Assembly: GCA_001692895.1 (NCBI GenBank) | Contig: KV748181.1 | Coordinates: forward strand, 3,415,640 to 3,479,639 | Direction of reading: 5' to 3' | Origin: Cenococcum geophilum 1.58 | Taxonomy: Eukaryota > Ascomycota > Dothideomycetes > Gloniales > Gloniaceae | DNA length: 64,000 nucleotides | Part shown: piece by piece, positions 34,536-47,449 of the stretch | Layout: every line of letters starts with the position of its first letter | How positions within the stretch are numbered: position 1 is the stretch's first letter | Notes under the pieces: model-generated | Database searches by the model: none | What the model was told of the DNA's origin: nothing | What the model saw: the letters and a program-made list of their open reading frames with translations, nothing else | Made by a program: the position numbers and the translations under genes

Positions 34536-34789
34536 CGAGATTTAGAAGGAAAAAGAAGATAGGTAGTAGGAATATAGATCGCCGGAGTTAATGGCATAGA
34601 GCTTAGGGTAGGGCAGTAGAGCCGCCTACAGTATAGACGTTAGCTAATCGTGGTTCTATCCCAAAGACTCTCTAGTTAATTTAGAGACTAAGCGTAAAAG
34701 AATTACCGTTGGTTATCTAGTAGGTAGGGCATATGGAGAATATACCGTTCCAGCACAAGGTTATTAACCTCTACCTTTAGCGAATTATG

Positions 34790-37389
34790 CTTTAGACCTG
34801 CCCATAGCTTAATAACTTTAAGCCACGCGACGAGCAGGTGCGCACTCTGCGTCGGCTTATATTTAGGAAAGGTAACACTCTTCTTATTGCCCGTACGGGC
34901 TTTAGTAAAAGCCTAATCTTCCACACATATTCTGTCCTTACGGGGAAGATTACTATTTAGATAATCCCGTTAAATAAACTAGGCGACGAGCAGCTGGATA
35001 ATATTAAGAAGATAGATAGCTCTTATCTAGTTCTTATTAACGCTAAGATAAGAAGTTAAGAGAAGTCTCTAATTATAAAGATCTAGGAGGGGGCGTATAC
35101 GTATATACTTCTTAGACCTAAGTAGGCGTTAACAAAGTTATTCTAGGATGCCTTAAAGGAGCCAGAGTTATAGTCTCGGATTAGGCTAATTGCAATTAAT
35201 AAATATTATCTTATAAAGGAATAGGAAGGCTTTTAACCGGCCTATTTAATGCTAGGTAAGCTGCGGATAATCCTCCGCCTAAGTATAGTCTGGTTTACCT
35301 ATTCTACGACTCTTAATAAGAAGGCAGAGAAACTAGTCCTATCGCGCGCTAGGTTCTAAGCAGTTGGCCATCGTCTATACTAGACTAAGGTTATAAAAAC
35401 ATCTATTAATTATCTGGATGTATCTATATATATACAACCAACTCCTAAAGGAAAGGTAGACTTATAGGAAAACCTATACTTTCTATTAGATAACTATATA
35501 AACGGCGACGAAGTACCTATACCTAAATAGATACTAAAGACGATAGTCTTTATTAATGGTTGAACATCTATTCAGTAGGCAGTAGAGTACCTCTAAAATA
35601 TACTACTTTAAAAGTCTAAGGCGTATATAAAAGGGACTAATAATAATAATAAGGCCTTTTATATTAGTAGCGTAATCTAGGAGTTTACCGCTACTATATA
35701 AGAGTATAATTATAACTAGCAGTATACAGAGTTTAAGAAGCCCTTCTTTATTATCCGAATTATAATAGCTATAACCTTACTTGGTATAGGCGTAAATGTT
35801 ATAAATATTAAGCGTATAATTATTTAAAGGTTTCTAATTATAAATAGCTTAGGCGATATATGGTAGTAAATTAGTTAAGGCGGATAAGGGAAGAATCGTA
35901 CTAGTATAGGTTATATCTTCCTACCGTACTGGGCATTTAATATAGAGGGGGTAGATAAGCTAGAACGGAAACTACTACTACCGTTATATATAGAGCCGCC
36001 AACCTAGGCGCCTTAGAGAGGATATAATAGCTTACCTGCCAGATATAGACGGAGTAAACTTATTTAGAGTACTACACCTAGCAATATTAGCGATGCAGAG
36101 AGTATTACCTTAGAGAAATTAGCCGTAAGTCACAATTCTGCACCTGCGGCTAATGGTAACCTTTTATTTTAGATAAAGGCTAAGATAGCTAGTTATAAGA
36201 AGCTATTGGCTAAATAGAAGGATATAGTAAACGGTAAATATTATTAAAAGGCCTTCCTTACCTTTCTAGGAGAGGATAGGTTACTACTAGTAGTCTTAAA
36301 CCATGTTGTTCACGCGCTAGCTAATTAGTGCTGTAATTAATACAACCCTTTACTATTTCCTAAGTTTACGTCGGCCCCTAAAGTACTAGCACTACTTTAT
36401 TAGCTAAGGGCTAGCACCCAGCCTAATATTGCATTGGGATTTATTAATAATTGGGCTGTTAAGCAGGCAGAGTTAATATACGCTAGTAAATATCGACGCT
36501 TCCTTATACTATCGTCTGCATTTATAGAAGAGAAGTATTACTAGTAGCTTACGCATCTATATAATAGGAAAACGCCTAATACCTTCTAGGAGACACTTAT
36601 AATAGATTCCCTAGAAAGTATAGCTCCTCTACTTATCTTATAGCGATATCGCGATACCTATAGCGATTAGTTAATTAAGCAACTAAAGAGTATAGTTAAG
36701 GCAGTTAGGAGTACCTATAAGAATAATCTGGCGCAAAGACGGGCAAAAGATGCTTAGGGTAGGGCCTTAGTAGTGCGCGAGTTGCTAGAGCAGCCGTCTA
36801 TACTGGCGGAGTATACTACGCATATTTGGCGACGGGATGATAGCCTTGCCGTCTAGGTTGCTATACGGGAGGCAGTACGGAGCGTAGTAGACTTGCCAGC
36901 TTCGCTACTTAGAAGTTAGGTTACTAGTAGGATTAGCGCGCCGGGCTCTTTACCTAGTACTTTACTTCTAGCTATACTAGAGGGTATTAAACGCGCGGCG
37001 TAGGTACTTAAGGATGTTTAGAGACTAATCTCTACGCCTATAACGCATAGTACGTCCACTATAGGCTCTTAAAATGTCGCTGCTCCTAACGCTTAGGATG
37101 CTATAGTTCTTAACTCCCAGAATACGGCCAGTCTTAATTCTTAAGTTATCGCTATTCTTAATTCTTAGCCTACCGTTCTAGCTATATCCTAGTTACAGGT
37201 GGTTTTAACGCCTAGCCGGAAAAGATAAGCTAGTAACTAAAGGGACTCGCCTGCTAAACGTTAGATAGTTATATAGAAGAGGGATATAAATATAGATATA
37301 GTACTTATATTTACTCCAAAAACTAAATCTAGGCGTATTAGAAAAGCAATACTAAGAGGTAAAGAGAATTTCCTTATAGAATTGTAGAT
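34790..37389 (+). pseudogene. RecQ-like ATP-dependent DNA helicase, RIP-degraded
   Basis: A plus-strand coding remnant of roughly 850 codons with many stops from RIP. Readable landmarks: FKPRDEQVRTLRRLIF (about 34817), a Walker A block LLIARTGFSKSLIFHTY (about 34875-34925), KITIxIIPLNKLGDEQLD (about 34955-35010), the DExH region in mutated form (IAINKYYLI, about 35187), WFTYSTTLNKKAE (about 35290), KTIVFING, and a motif V/VI region near 35770-35900 (VNVINIKR, SLGDIW, GGxGKNRTS). The order matches SF2 RecQ-type helicases. The C-terminal third (36.1-37.4 kb) has no recognised domain. Start not determined. It resembles helicases of fungal repeats more than housekeeping RecQ, but I cannot test this. 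Confidence 0.72.
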
Positions 37390-37417
37390 AGAGATAGCTT
37401 AGGGTTTTATATAATGG

Positions 37418-37665
37418 CGCGTTTTAATTAGTCTAGGAGTTAGCAGGAGTTAGTAGGAGTTGGCAGGAGTTAGTAGGAGTTGGCAGGAGTTAGTAGGAGT
37501 TGGCAGGAGTTAGTAGGAGTTAGTAGAAGTTTACGTAGTAGATTTTATATAGAATCTTACCTATTAACCTATAACCTTTACTTAAAATATTATAACGTGT
37601 TTTAATTAGCCTAGGAATTTATAGGAGTCTTTTAATTAGTTTAGGAGTTTACAGAAGTCTTTAGA
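37418..37665 (-). repeat. 10-bp tandem array (GAGTTAGYAG/GAGTTGGCAG) and internal motif copies
   Basis: About nine copies of GAGTTAGTAG alternating with GAGTTGGCAG (20-bp higher period) lie at roughly 37436-37530. Around them (37418-37440 and 37592-37660) are reverse-orientation copies of the subterminal motif (ATTAGTCTAGGAG, ATTAGCCTAGGAA). The array looks like an expansion of the motif's AGGAGTT part. Confidence 0.8.
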
Positions 37666-37739
37666 AGTTTTGCGCTAGTAACTTAATTAATAATATAAGG
37701 TAAATAAGTGTTAGATTGCGGTGAATATTTATAAAGGTA

Positions 37740-38741
37740 AAGTAGATAAGCTAGTACTTACAATTATCTACGCCCCCTATTTCTCTTTATAACACCAACA
37801 CTAATAATAACTCCCCCTGCGGCCTAGGTACTTTCGCACCCAGTAAACTTTCCAATTAGTAAGAAAGCTATTCTCGCCGCTACCTCCACGCTCCATCCCG
37901 GAGCCCTACATTTAGGTTATATCTGGCGTCCTCTATAGGTATTTTCCTTACTAAGTAGTTAATTAAAGCTTTAGTAAATTAAACCTAAGCTTCTAACTAC
38001 TTCCCTACTTAGAGAGGCTATTTACTAACCAATTCTATAGCCCTCCTTGCCCTTACCGCGCTCGCGCTCCCCCTATCCCCGTCCCTATCCCCTATCCCTC
38101 TCCTATACTACCTCTTAGCAGCGATAATAATAATAATAATAATAACGGTGTTAGCTAGTGGCCTAATCTACCATACATTTTGCAATGCCTTATGTCTTAA
38201 ACGTTAGCTAATATGGTATATAGATCACCATCACTATTACCTTTACCTCCTCCTCTACCACTACTACTACTACTACCACTACCACCACCACCACTGCTGC
38301 CCGCGGCCCCGCCGCTACCCCTTGCTTAGGCTGGCTTCGCGGCCACCTAGTAAGTAGACTAATAGCGGCTCTTATAGAACTGGGCCCTCTATAGAAAGGC
38401 TACTATTAACTACATGCCTATAGTTACGGGTAAATAGTGGTTAGACCTTCTGGCGTTAGTAGGCGCCAAGAATACCTCTTATATTAGGAGGATTCTAGAG
38501 ACGGAGCTAGGTAAGCAGCTTATAAAAAAGGATTAGTGCTTAGCTTGCTAAGTAAGGGATAAGGAGTGCTAGGCCTACTCTAGAAAGGGTTCCTAGTAGG
38601 TAAGTAGGCCTAGTAACGCCTGTGCTTACTATTATATAGCAGCCCACTCTAGCGAGTGCAGTCTATTAAAGTGGCGTAAGTCTTAGAGAGGCTTACGGTC
38701 GCCGCCTCCTCCCCCTTAGTTTCTTTTTCTAAAGGGGCCGC
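37740..38741 (+). pseudogene. Zn2Cys6-like cysteine-rich protein remnant, interrupted by Element 5
   Basis: A plus-strand coding remnant continuing on the far side of Element 5 (46670 to about 46930). It begins in Pro/Ser-rich low complexity containing an (AAT)n tract near 38126-38145 and an (ACC/ACT)n tract near 38243-38293. After this comes LLALVGAKNTSYIRRILETE (about 38450-38510). Then a cysteine set follows: CLAC, six residues later C, and about 18 residues further a second set C-x2-(mutated C)-x8-C (38545-38665). The spacing resembles a fungal binuclear zinc cluster, so DNA binding is plausible but inferred. A proline run spans the insertion point. RIP-degraded; start and end uncertain. 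Confidence 0.5.
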
Positions 38742-39167
38742 TGTAACGGAACCTTATAGTAAGGACTACGATGGGCTCGTTATTGGGCTAGGTGTGTAGG
38801 AAATGCAGGTATAAAAGTCAACAACGAAATAATAACTAGTGGAGTGGTTGCCTAATAGATTAACTCTAATTATATTCTAAGAATTACTATAAAAAAGGAA
38901 CTATCTAGGTAGGGATTAAGGGTCCTTAAATACACAACCGTACTCCTATAAAATCCTTCTTATATATAATATACGTATACTCTATCTACTCTATTATGGA
39001 TTACGTAGATTACGCAGATTATATAGATCACCCTATGTGACCTTAGTTACTATTCCTCGTTATATAGTTCTACTAGTTCCATCCTAGACTATACCTAAAT
39101 TAACTAACTAGCTTCTTTTAACTCCTCTTCTAGTAGTTATAATATCGTACTTAAAGCGTCCGTAATA
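38742..39167 (-). repeat. 3' LTR of Element 5
   Basis: 426 bp, beginning TGTAACGGAACC and ending GCGTCCGTAATA on the plus strand. Partner of 46239-46664. Confidence 0.92.
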
Positions 39168-42100
39168 CTATCTCCCTCCTCTTTATCTTTGTCCTTAAAG
39201 ATTTAAAATATCTCTAAGTTGTTTACTAGAGGTGTAATATTTATCTAATTAATTTAGTTAATATTATTACTTATTATACTTAAAGTAATTTCTTCTTCTT
39301 CGACCGCTCGTCGTGTTCGCACTATTACTACAATATTATCTCTTAGTGAGATTATACTATCTCTATGTTCTCGCTGTTCGAAAGAGGGGTTAGTTTATAT
39401 TGCGCTGGCGAACCTATCTTTGTGATAACCGTTCTCTTGCTTAAAGTGCACTAAAGCGAATATTTGTTCGTCTTATAATATTTACTCCATCTCTAATGCT
39501 AAATATATATAACCTATTACTCTTAATAGTCGTCTAGTTCCCTAATTAATTTATCTTAGGGTCTTATATTTAATCTGCTGCTATATAGCTAGATAATAAA
39601 CTATCTATTACTTTGGCGGAACTGCGCCGTTCTTATAATGTAGAATAGGAGGCTGCCGATACTTAGCAACGGGCTCTTAAGTCTTATCTTATGGCGTCCG
39701 CTTGGTTAATCCATCTTAAAAAGGTGCGTAAAAAGGTGCGTTTTAAGGAGTGGAAACTTATAGAATAAGGTTTATAGGAACTTAGTAATAAAAGAATAGA
39801 TTCTTTTTTAATAGAGAAGGAAATAGATCTGAGTAGTTTGGCAACTACTCCTTTTAGGTCCCCTTTAGGTGACTTATTTTTTAATGCTTCCTAACCTAAT
39901 TTCTTCTGATACTCCTATACCTTTCTTATAGCATTCTTTAAATTTTCTAGTAGCTCCTAAGTAGTCTTAGTGTAGCCTATTTACTTAACCTCGTATTATA
40001 TTTTATCGTTAACGCCCTTATAACTAACGATCTTTAAAACTTACTATTTATCTTCTTTTTGTCCTTTATATGTGTCTACTTTATAAACTAGTGGCTTAAT
40101 ATTTCCGTGTGCTAGCTCTAGTATTGTAATATACTATATAGGGTAGATCTTTATCTTAGCTAGTAAGTTTAACTTAAATATAATTAGTAAAATCCTTTAC
40201 GTAATTTTAAAAGGTCCTAGTCTAATATGGTCTAACTTCTTACTTAGTCGTTAACTCTTAAAATTTTTATATAGTAGCTATACTTTATCTCCCTCCTTAA
40301 GATCTAGTCCCTTAGATCTCCTAGCATTATAGTACCTTTTTATTCTCTTTTATACTTTCTTTACTAATTCTATAAGGTCTATATAAAGATTTATTAATAT
40401 CTTTATTCTTTCTTTAGCTGTGCTACTCGTTTTCTTTACTTGCCGTAGTAATAACAATATTCTTAGCTTATATCTATAATTTGCCTTAAATAGTAATATG
40501 CCTATTCCTTCTTAAGGTGTTATATTATATATAAACTGTGTAATTAGTAATAGCGATACCTAATTATTCTGTGTATAATTAATATAATATCTTAGATACT
40601 GCTCTAGTGTTTAATTTAATCTTTCTGTTTAACTGTTTGTCTATAGATAATACGCAGTAAAAGTTGCTGCTCGAACTCCTTATTCCGCTAAAAATACCTC
40701 TTAGAATGCTGCTATAAATCTTAAATCTCTATCTAATATAATCTTACTTAGTACTTTATATCTTATAAATACTTCCTTAATATAGATTCTAGCGATATCT
40801 TCCGCTAAGATTTCTTCCGTATATGTTATAAAGTATCCCTACTTTATAAGCTTGTCTATTATTACTAAAATTGCGTTATAATCTTATCCGGTAATAGGAT
40901 CTCTTAATTTTAGTAACTTAATAATAAAGTCCTATAATATAACCTCCTATAGTCTCTCTAGTATTTTAATAGGTTGTAGCCCTCTATATAGCTTATGCCT
41001 TATTAGTTTATTCCTTTAGTAATTTAGACACTCTTTAGTGACCCTTCTAGCTATCTTTTAGATTTTGTTAATAATATACTCCTTTTAGAGTCTTAACACT
41101 AAGCCTATAGCTCTATTATGCCCTTAAGTTAATTCTTTATGGAATTCTTCTATAAATTGCTCCGCTATGCTTCTTAGGATATACTTTACTTTTTGATTTT
41201 TGTATATATCTATTTATAAATCTTCTAGTTGTACTTTTAGAATTCTTTATACCCAAAAGCTTTCTAGTGTCTTGTAAACCCTATCTAGTTCTTCTTAAGT
41301 TGCTGCGATCTTTAGATAATTATACCTAATTAATCCGTCTGTGTCTTTTCGCAGTAAAGCCCCTAATGGCTTTTTATTGTTCTATAGTTTAGCCTTATAA
41401 CTTAGAGCATCTGCCCTTATATTATCTGTACCCTTAATATACTAAATCTTAAAATAGTATTCTATAAGTATCTCTGCCTATCTAACCTATCTTTAGTTAA
41501 GTTCCTTTGTCGTTAGAAATCCTATTAGGTTCTTATAATTTATCTTAATTATAAATAGTTTTTCTATACCTTATAAGAATGCTCTTTATTTCTTTAGTAC
41601 TGTAACTATACCTAATAACTCCTTGTTGTAAATGTTATAGTTTAACTCTAGTAGTATTATCTTCTAACTATAGTATACCACTAGGTGCTATCTATTTTAA
41701 TATTTCTATATAAAGCATGCCCCTAGTATATAGTCTAATATATCTATTTCTATAACCGTCTCTAGACCTGGTTAATAGATTTTAAGAACTAGCTCCTGGG
41801 TAAACAACTCCTTAACTTTCTTAAAGAGTTCTCTTTATTCCTCTCCCTATGCCTATAGTTCTTCTTTCTTTATTAATTATGTAAACGGCTTAATATTCTT
41901 TAACTATTACGCTATAAACCTTCTATAGTAATTATAAAACCCTAGAAACGATCTTAACTACATAATATTCTCTAGTTCTTGCCAATTCACTATAGCCTTA
42001 ATCTTCTTTAGATCTATACTAAGTTGGCCTAGTTTAATAATAAATTTAATAAAATTGGTCTTCCTGGTAAAGAACTTATATTTCTTAATTACTACTAGCA

Positions 42101-45100
42101 TCTATTTTTTTTATAGTCTCCTTAAGACCTATTTAATATATTCCCCGTATTCTTCCTTAGTTATTAAGTAGATAATAATATCGTTAAGATATACTATAAT
42201 AAATTTATCTAAGTGTTCTCCTAATATATTGTTAATACGCTTTTAGAACGTTACTAGTGCGTTTATAAGCCTGAATTGTATAACTAATGGTTTATATAGT
42301 CCTTCCTTTAACCTAAAGGCTGCCTTTTATTTTTGCCTTCCTTAATCCTAATCTAATAGTACGCCTATCTTAGATCTATCTTTATAAAGATTTGCGCGTT
42401 GCCTATTCTATTTTAGATTTTGCTAATTAAGGGTAAAGGATACTTATCCTTTCTAGTAATGCTGTCTAACTGCCTATAGTTAATATACAGCCTTAGTTTG
42501 CTATTCTTCTTTAGTACAAACAGTACTAGATAACCCGCTAATAACTGCGATAGTCTAATATATCCCTTTTATAGATTTTCCTAGACAAACTCTTTTAGTA
42601 CTCTACCTTCCTCTTCGGTAAGCTTATAGATTAGAAAGAACTTTAGACTTATCTCTAGTTCTAATTCTATTTTATAGTCCTATACTATATACTTTAACAG
42701 CTTTTTACTTTTCGGTAACTATAGTTTTTTGCCGTACTTATAGTATCTCTTTAGTACGTAACTTAGTCCTTTTTCTGTTTCTTTATAGGTTGCTCCTACT
42801 TAGTACTATACCAACTTAGCTTATTATCGCATCTTGCGGCGTTAAGTATCCCTAATATTGACTTAACCTATAATTTAATCGATCCTTAGATTGTATTCCT
42901 ATAACTAAGGCATGCTTAATACTGCTTTGTCCCGTCCTAATAGTAGGATATTAAAAGATATCTTAATTTATCTCCCTTTAATAGTTATCTAAATAGGTCC
43001 TGTTTTAAGATTAATAATACTTCCTCTATAGGCTATTAGATCTCCTAAAATTGTAATTAATAGGTAAAATTACTCCTTCTGTCTATGCGGTAGCCCTATT
43101 CTTTTAACTGCTGCTAGTAAAATATAGTTTCTTATTACTCTACTATCTATTAGCGCTTTAAACTGCTAATCTTACTATTTAACTTATAGATTTAGGTGTT
43201 GTCCTTAAATTTCTTTAAGGGTCTAAGGCTCTATTACTGGCTCCCTCTAGTCCTATAGGCCTCTACTTTTCCTAACTATTAGCTGCTTAATCCTTATATA
43301 CTTGGCTTACTCTTTAGCCAATACCTAGTTCGCTTCTTATCTTTAATATACTATAAATACGTGTTTTCTAGGTATTCCCACTACTATTATCCGTCTAAGC
43401 ATTCTTCTATAAGAAATTTTCCTAATTAAAGTACTAAGCTTTCTTCCTCTTAGACCTCTGCTAGATGCCATCTATATATATATTTAGCATTCCTATATTA
43501 TTGCTCGTCCATTATCCAATATATCCTTATAGGGTATTTCTAATTCTTTTCCTTTGGATTCTTATACATCTTATATATATCGTCTACGCACACAATCTAT
43601 AATAACGTGTGGTGTGCTAGGTGCTTTAGGTTAACTCTTAACTCGTTTTTATCTTTAAGTTTAAACCTCTGTTGTACTAATCTAAACGTTATAACTTTGT
43701 TCGCAGGTACTAAGATACGTCTCTTGCTTCTCTAGTCCTCTAATTATTCCTCTAGATCCTTTAACGTTATTATTAAGGCTCCTTTAATATGCGTTATAGC
43801 CTTCTCTATAATTAGGTGGTTTTAGATAACTTTTTTATCTAACCACATATAGAAATCTTCCCACTCGTTATTATGCCTTTACCTATACCACTTTTAGTAC
43901 AGCTGCTAGAGTATATACGGCTTATCTGTAAGGAAGTATCTTCTTATTACTGCGTTATGACAGCCCTTTATATATTGTTCTTTAAACCTAGTTAAGATCC
44001 CTAGATCCTCTTTGTTTTCCAGTTTAGTAAGCTACTTAGCTCTTAGTATGCCTGCCCTAGGCCTATTAGTAATTCTTTATACTAGTGCTTTATCCTTTAT
44101 ACGTCCTAATATGCTAGATCTCTTATCTAGTTTCTGTTCTTACTATGCGATAATTCTTTGCCTAAACTCTTCTATGGTTTCTTTTGGTTTATGTCTCGCG
44201 CTTAGATTCTTAAAGTTCTCTTACTTCTTAATCTTGGTATTAACTTTTTAATCTTTAGTCCGAATAATATATTCTACTAGTAAGTCTTCTAGGTCTATAT
44301 ATTCGTCTCCTAGTCTAATTACTATTTATGCCGCAGATTCTCTAATCTATAAAGAAGCTCCTTACCTCTTACTTATAGGTGTCCTTATTCGTTCTCCAAA
44401 TTCTTAACCCCTTTAGATTTTTGATCCTAAGCTTGCTTCTATCTTAAGCTTTACTCTAACCTTAGTTTAACTAGGCTTACTTAGTGTTTTTATCTTATCT
44501 TAAGAGTCTTATGCCTTTAGGAAACTTCGTCCTAAGCTTATTTATATATTACTGAACTAAGCTATTACTCTGCTCCATTAGTTATCGTCTATTATAGGTC
44601 CTTAAGCTTACCTTATCTTATCTTAAGAATCTTGGTCGTCTCGTATCTTACTATAAGAATCTTAAGCTTGTGGCCTTTTGCCTTTATTAAGTGCCAAAGT
44701 AGTTTACTATCCTACTTCTCTTGCGTCTTGCGAAGCGATAGACATCGTATTTAGTAGTGTCTTAATCCCCACTAATGTTCCCTATTCTATAGTGGAATTA
44801 TCCTTTGCCTCTATTATAATATCTCTAATAGCTACGTGTCCCTAGTAGACCACCTTTATTACCTTATTGTTACGAAATGCTTCGCCTATATTAAAATCAT
44901 CATCCTTAATATCCGATCTATAAGCTAGTTTATTAGTTCCTCTGCATTCTATAGGTGCTAGCTCCTATAGCTAATAGCTTACGCTATACTTAGCGTCCTT
45001 ATAAATTTAGCATACGTTATTATAACAAAACGCAAAACTTTTAATTAAACATTCTTTTGTTCCTTGCAGTACATTATCGTCCCTCTATACGTGTATATCG

Positions 45101-46238
45101 TCTACTAGTCTTATACCTTTTACTATATAGTAACTTTACCCACTTCTATAGTCTCTAATATAATAACCCTATTTTCCGCAATTTATATAAGCTCCTTTTT
45201 TAAACCATTTTTCTTGTTATGGAGTCCGCCTAAATGTCTTCTACTATTAAAATCCCTAATTTGGCCTCTGCTCCTTAGACCTCTAATTACTTAATTCTTA
45301 TCCTCTAGGTTTCTATAATGTCTTACTCTATCTCTTATAGGCTTCTTTAGTACCACTTAGGTCTATTAGCTCTGCGCTATACTATAGTTTCTAACTTAGC
45401 TTCTATTGTTACGTACTCTACGCCTTATACAACTATAGAACTCTATCCTAGCCTCTCTTAGCCTATTCCCTCTAGTAGATCTAATTATTAATCTTAATCG
45501 CCTAATCTATTAGTTCCCTTAGGGTGTCCGCATCTTCCATTAGGATAATTACATCCTAAACTTTAGCCTTAAGTCCCTGTTTATACTATGCCATAAGCGC
45601 CCTATTATTCCACTCTACTTATATCGCTAATATCTGGAACTACGTTATATACTTAATTGCTAAGGTTTATTACGTAATATCTTAGAGTTTTCTTTCTGCC
45701 GTGGTTACTGCCTCTAGGTCTCCAAATATTTATATAAGTCGTTCTATAAATCTATTCCAGCTTAAGAACATAAACCGTACCTCTTAGTTAGTGGTCGTTA
45801 TACCGTTTACTTATATCTCTATAAGGTAAAACTTAAACTATTTAAGTGCTCTTCCTATTAAGAATAGTCCTACATAGGCTATTTAATCTATAGGTATTGC
45901 CAGCTTTACTCCTTCCTGTACTACCTTAAAGTGCATTTATATAAGGAATCCTTTAAGCTTCGATCTCTCTCCTAAGTATCTTTTAATTGATAGTAACTTA
46001 ACCTTTACTGCGCCTATCCCGTTAATCCTATTTTCTAACATTATATTATTTTCTGTTAACTAGTTAACTATCTCTTATAATTATCCGACCGTTATAGGTT
46101 GCTGTAAGTTAGTGTCTGCTATACTAGTGTCGTTACCTAATCTTAAAGTAGTTGCTGCCGTCGATGGCGTTGTGGTGGCTGCTTTTAGTGGCATATTATT
46201 CGACTTCTTGTATTAATACTATAACTAGGTAGTGATTG

Positions 46239-46664
46239 TGTAACGGAACCTTATAGTAAGGACTACGATGGGCTCGTTATTAGGCTAGGTATATAGGAAA
46301 TATAAGTATAAAAGTCAACAACGAAATAATAACTAGTGGAGTGGTTGCCTAATAGATTAACTCTAATTATATTCTAAGAATTACTATAAGGAAGGAACTA
46401 TCTAGGTAGGGACTAAGGGTCCTTAAATACACAACCGTACTCCTATAAAATCCTTCTTGTATATAATATACGTGTGCTTTGTCTACTCTGTTACGGATTA
46501 CGCAGATCACGCAGATTATATAAATCACCCTACGTGACCTCGGTTACCATTCCTCGTCACATAGTTCTACCGGTTCCATCCTAGACCATACCTAAATTAA
46601 CTAACTAGCTTCTTCCGACTCCTCTCCTAGTAGTCGTAACATCGTACTTAAAGCGTCTGTAATA
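46239..46664 (-). repeat. 5' LTR of Element 5
   Basis: 426 bp, nearly identical to 38742-39167, followed by the second GCCGC duplication. Confidence 0.92.
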
Positions 46665-46946
46665 GCCGCCGCCGCCTCCTCCGGGAGCTAGGGGTTTAGG
46701 TATAACAGCGTAAGAAGGTATAGTATAGAATTAACGGCTATAGCAAAGACTGGTATCTTTTTATAGGTAAGCTTTAACCTTATTCCGGTTAGTTTAGATT
46801 CTATATAGGTAAAGAAGCTAGTATCCTAGGCGGGCCTAACCGTAAGTTATCCTTTATAGGTAACTGCAAGGCGTTATAAAAGCCCTTATTCTACTTCCTA
46901 TTTAGGTTTAGGTTAGAGGGGTATCTAGTATAAATAAATAAATAAA

Positions 46947-47078
46947 GTAAGTATAGCGGGCCTCTACTCTAGTATAGATAGGTAAAGAGAGTAAGTATAG
47001 CGGGCCTCTGCTCTAGTATAGGTGGATAGAGAGAGTAAGTATAGTGGGCCTTTGCTCTAGAGTAGTAGTATTAAAATA
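46947..47078. repeat. 44-bp tandem repeat, three copies
   Basis: GTAAGTATAGYGGGCCTYTR starts at 46947, 46991 and 47035, exactly 44 bp apart. Inside the helicase-bearing element, after the cysteine-rich remnant. Confidence 0.88.
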
Positions 47079-47154
47079 GAGGTTATTTTTATTCTGCCGC
47101 TTAAATATACTATAACTATTCCTACTCCCTTAAAGTGCATAAGCTTATAGCCTG

Positions 47155-47430
47155 GCGCGCGCTCTAATTAGTTTAGAAGTTTACAGCAGTTTGCTAGGAG
47201 ACCTTAGGGAATAATAATAATAGTAGGGAACTTAGCGCGCGTTCTAATTAGCCTAGGAGTTTGCAGTAGTTTGCTAGGAGACCTTAGGGAATAATAATAA
47301 TAGTAGGGAACTTAGCGCGCGTTCTAATTGGCCTAGGAGTTTGCAGCAGTTTACTAGGAGACCTTAGGGAATAACGGTAGTAAGGGGCTTAGCGCGCGCT
47401 CTAATTGGCCTAGGAGTTTATAGCAGTTTA
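47155..47430 (-). repeat. About 80-bp tandem repeat containing the subterminal motif
   Basis: Units start with GCGCGCGYTCTAATTRG at 47155, 47235, 47315 and 47392 (periods 80, 80, 77). Each contains a reverse-orientation subterminal motif (ATTGGCCTAGGAGTTTGCAG) followed by GCTAGGAGACCTTAGGGAAT. The last copy is partial. Confidence 0.88.
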
Positions 47431-47449
47431 GGTAATATCTAAGTAAGGA

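Larger units (their letters stand above)
38742..46664 (-). mobile_element. Ty3/gypsy chromovirus (Element 5), full length, 426-bp LTRs
   Basis: LTRs of 426 bp at 38742-39167 and 46239-46664 are flanked by GCCGC on both sides (38737-38741, 46665-46669). Same family as Elements 2 and 3, on the minus strand. The gag start is at the right (near 46.19 kb), reverse transcriptase around 42.1-42.6 kb, integrase around 40.2-41.1 kb, chromodomain near 39.9-40.05 kb, and a further conserved block between that and the left LTR. It has no nested insertions, so its length (7,923 bp) shows the intact layout and supplies empty sites for the inserts in Element 3. RIP-degraded, broken many times; the LTRs are still very similar. 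Confidence 0.92.

Noticed and set aside
44012-44251. 79-codon frame and similar short frames in the AT-rich blocks (for example 5157-5375, 7425-7622, 11159-11341)
   Set aside because: They are chance frames, mostly antisense within degraded retrotransposon sequence.
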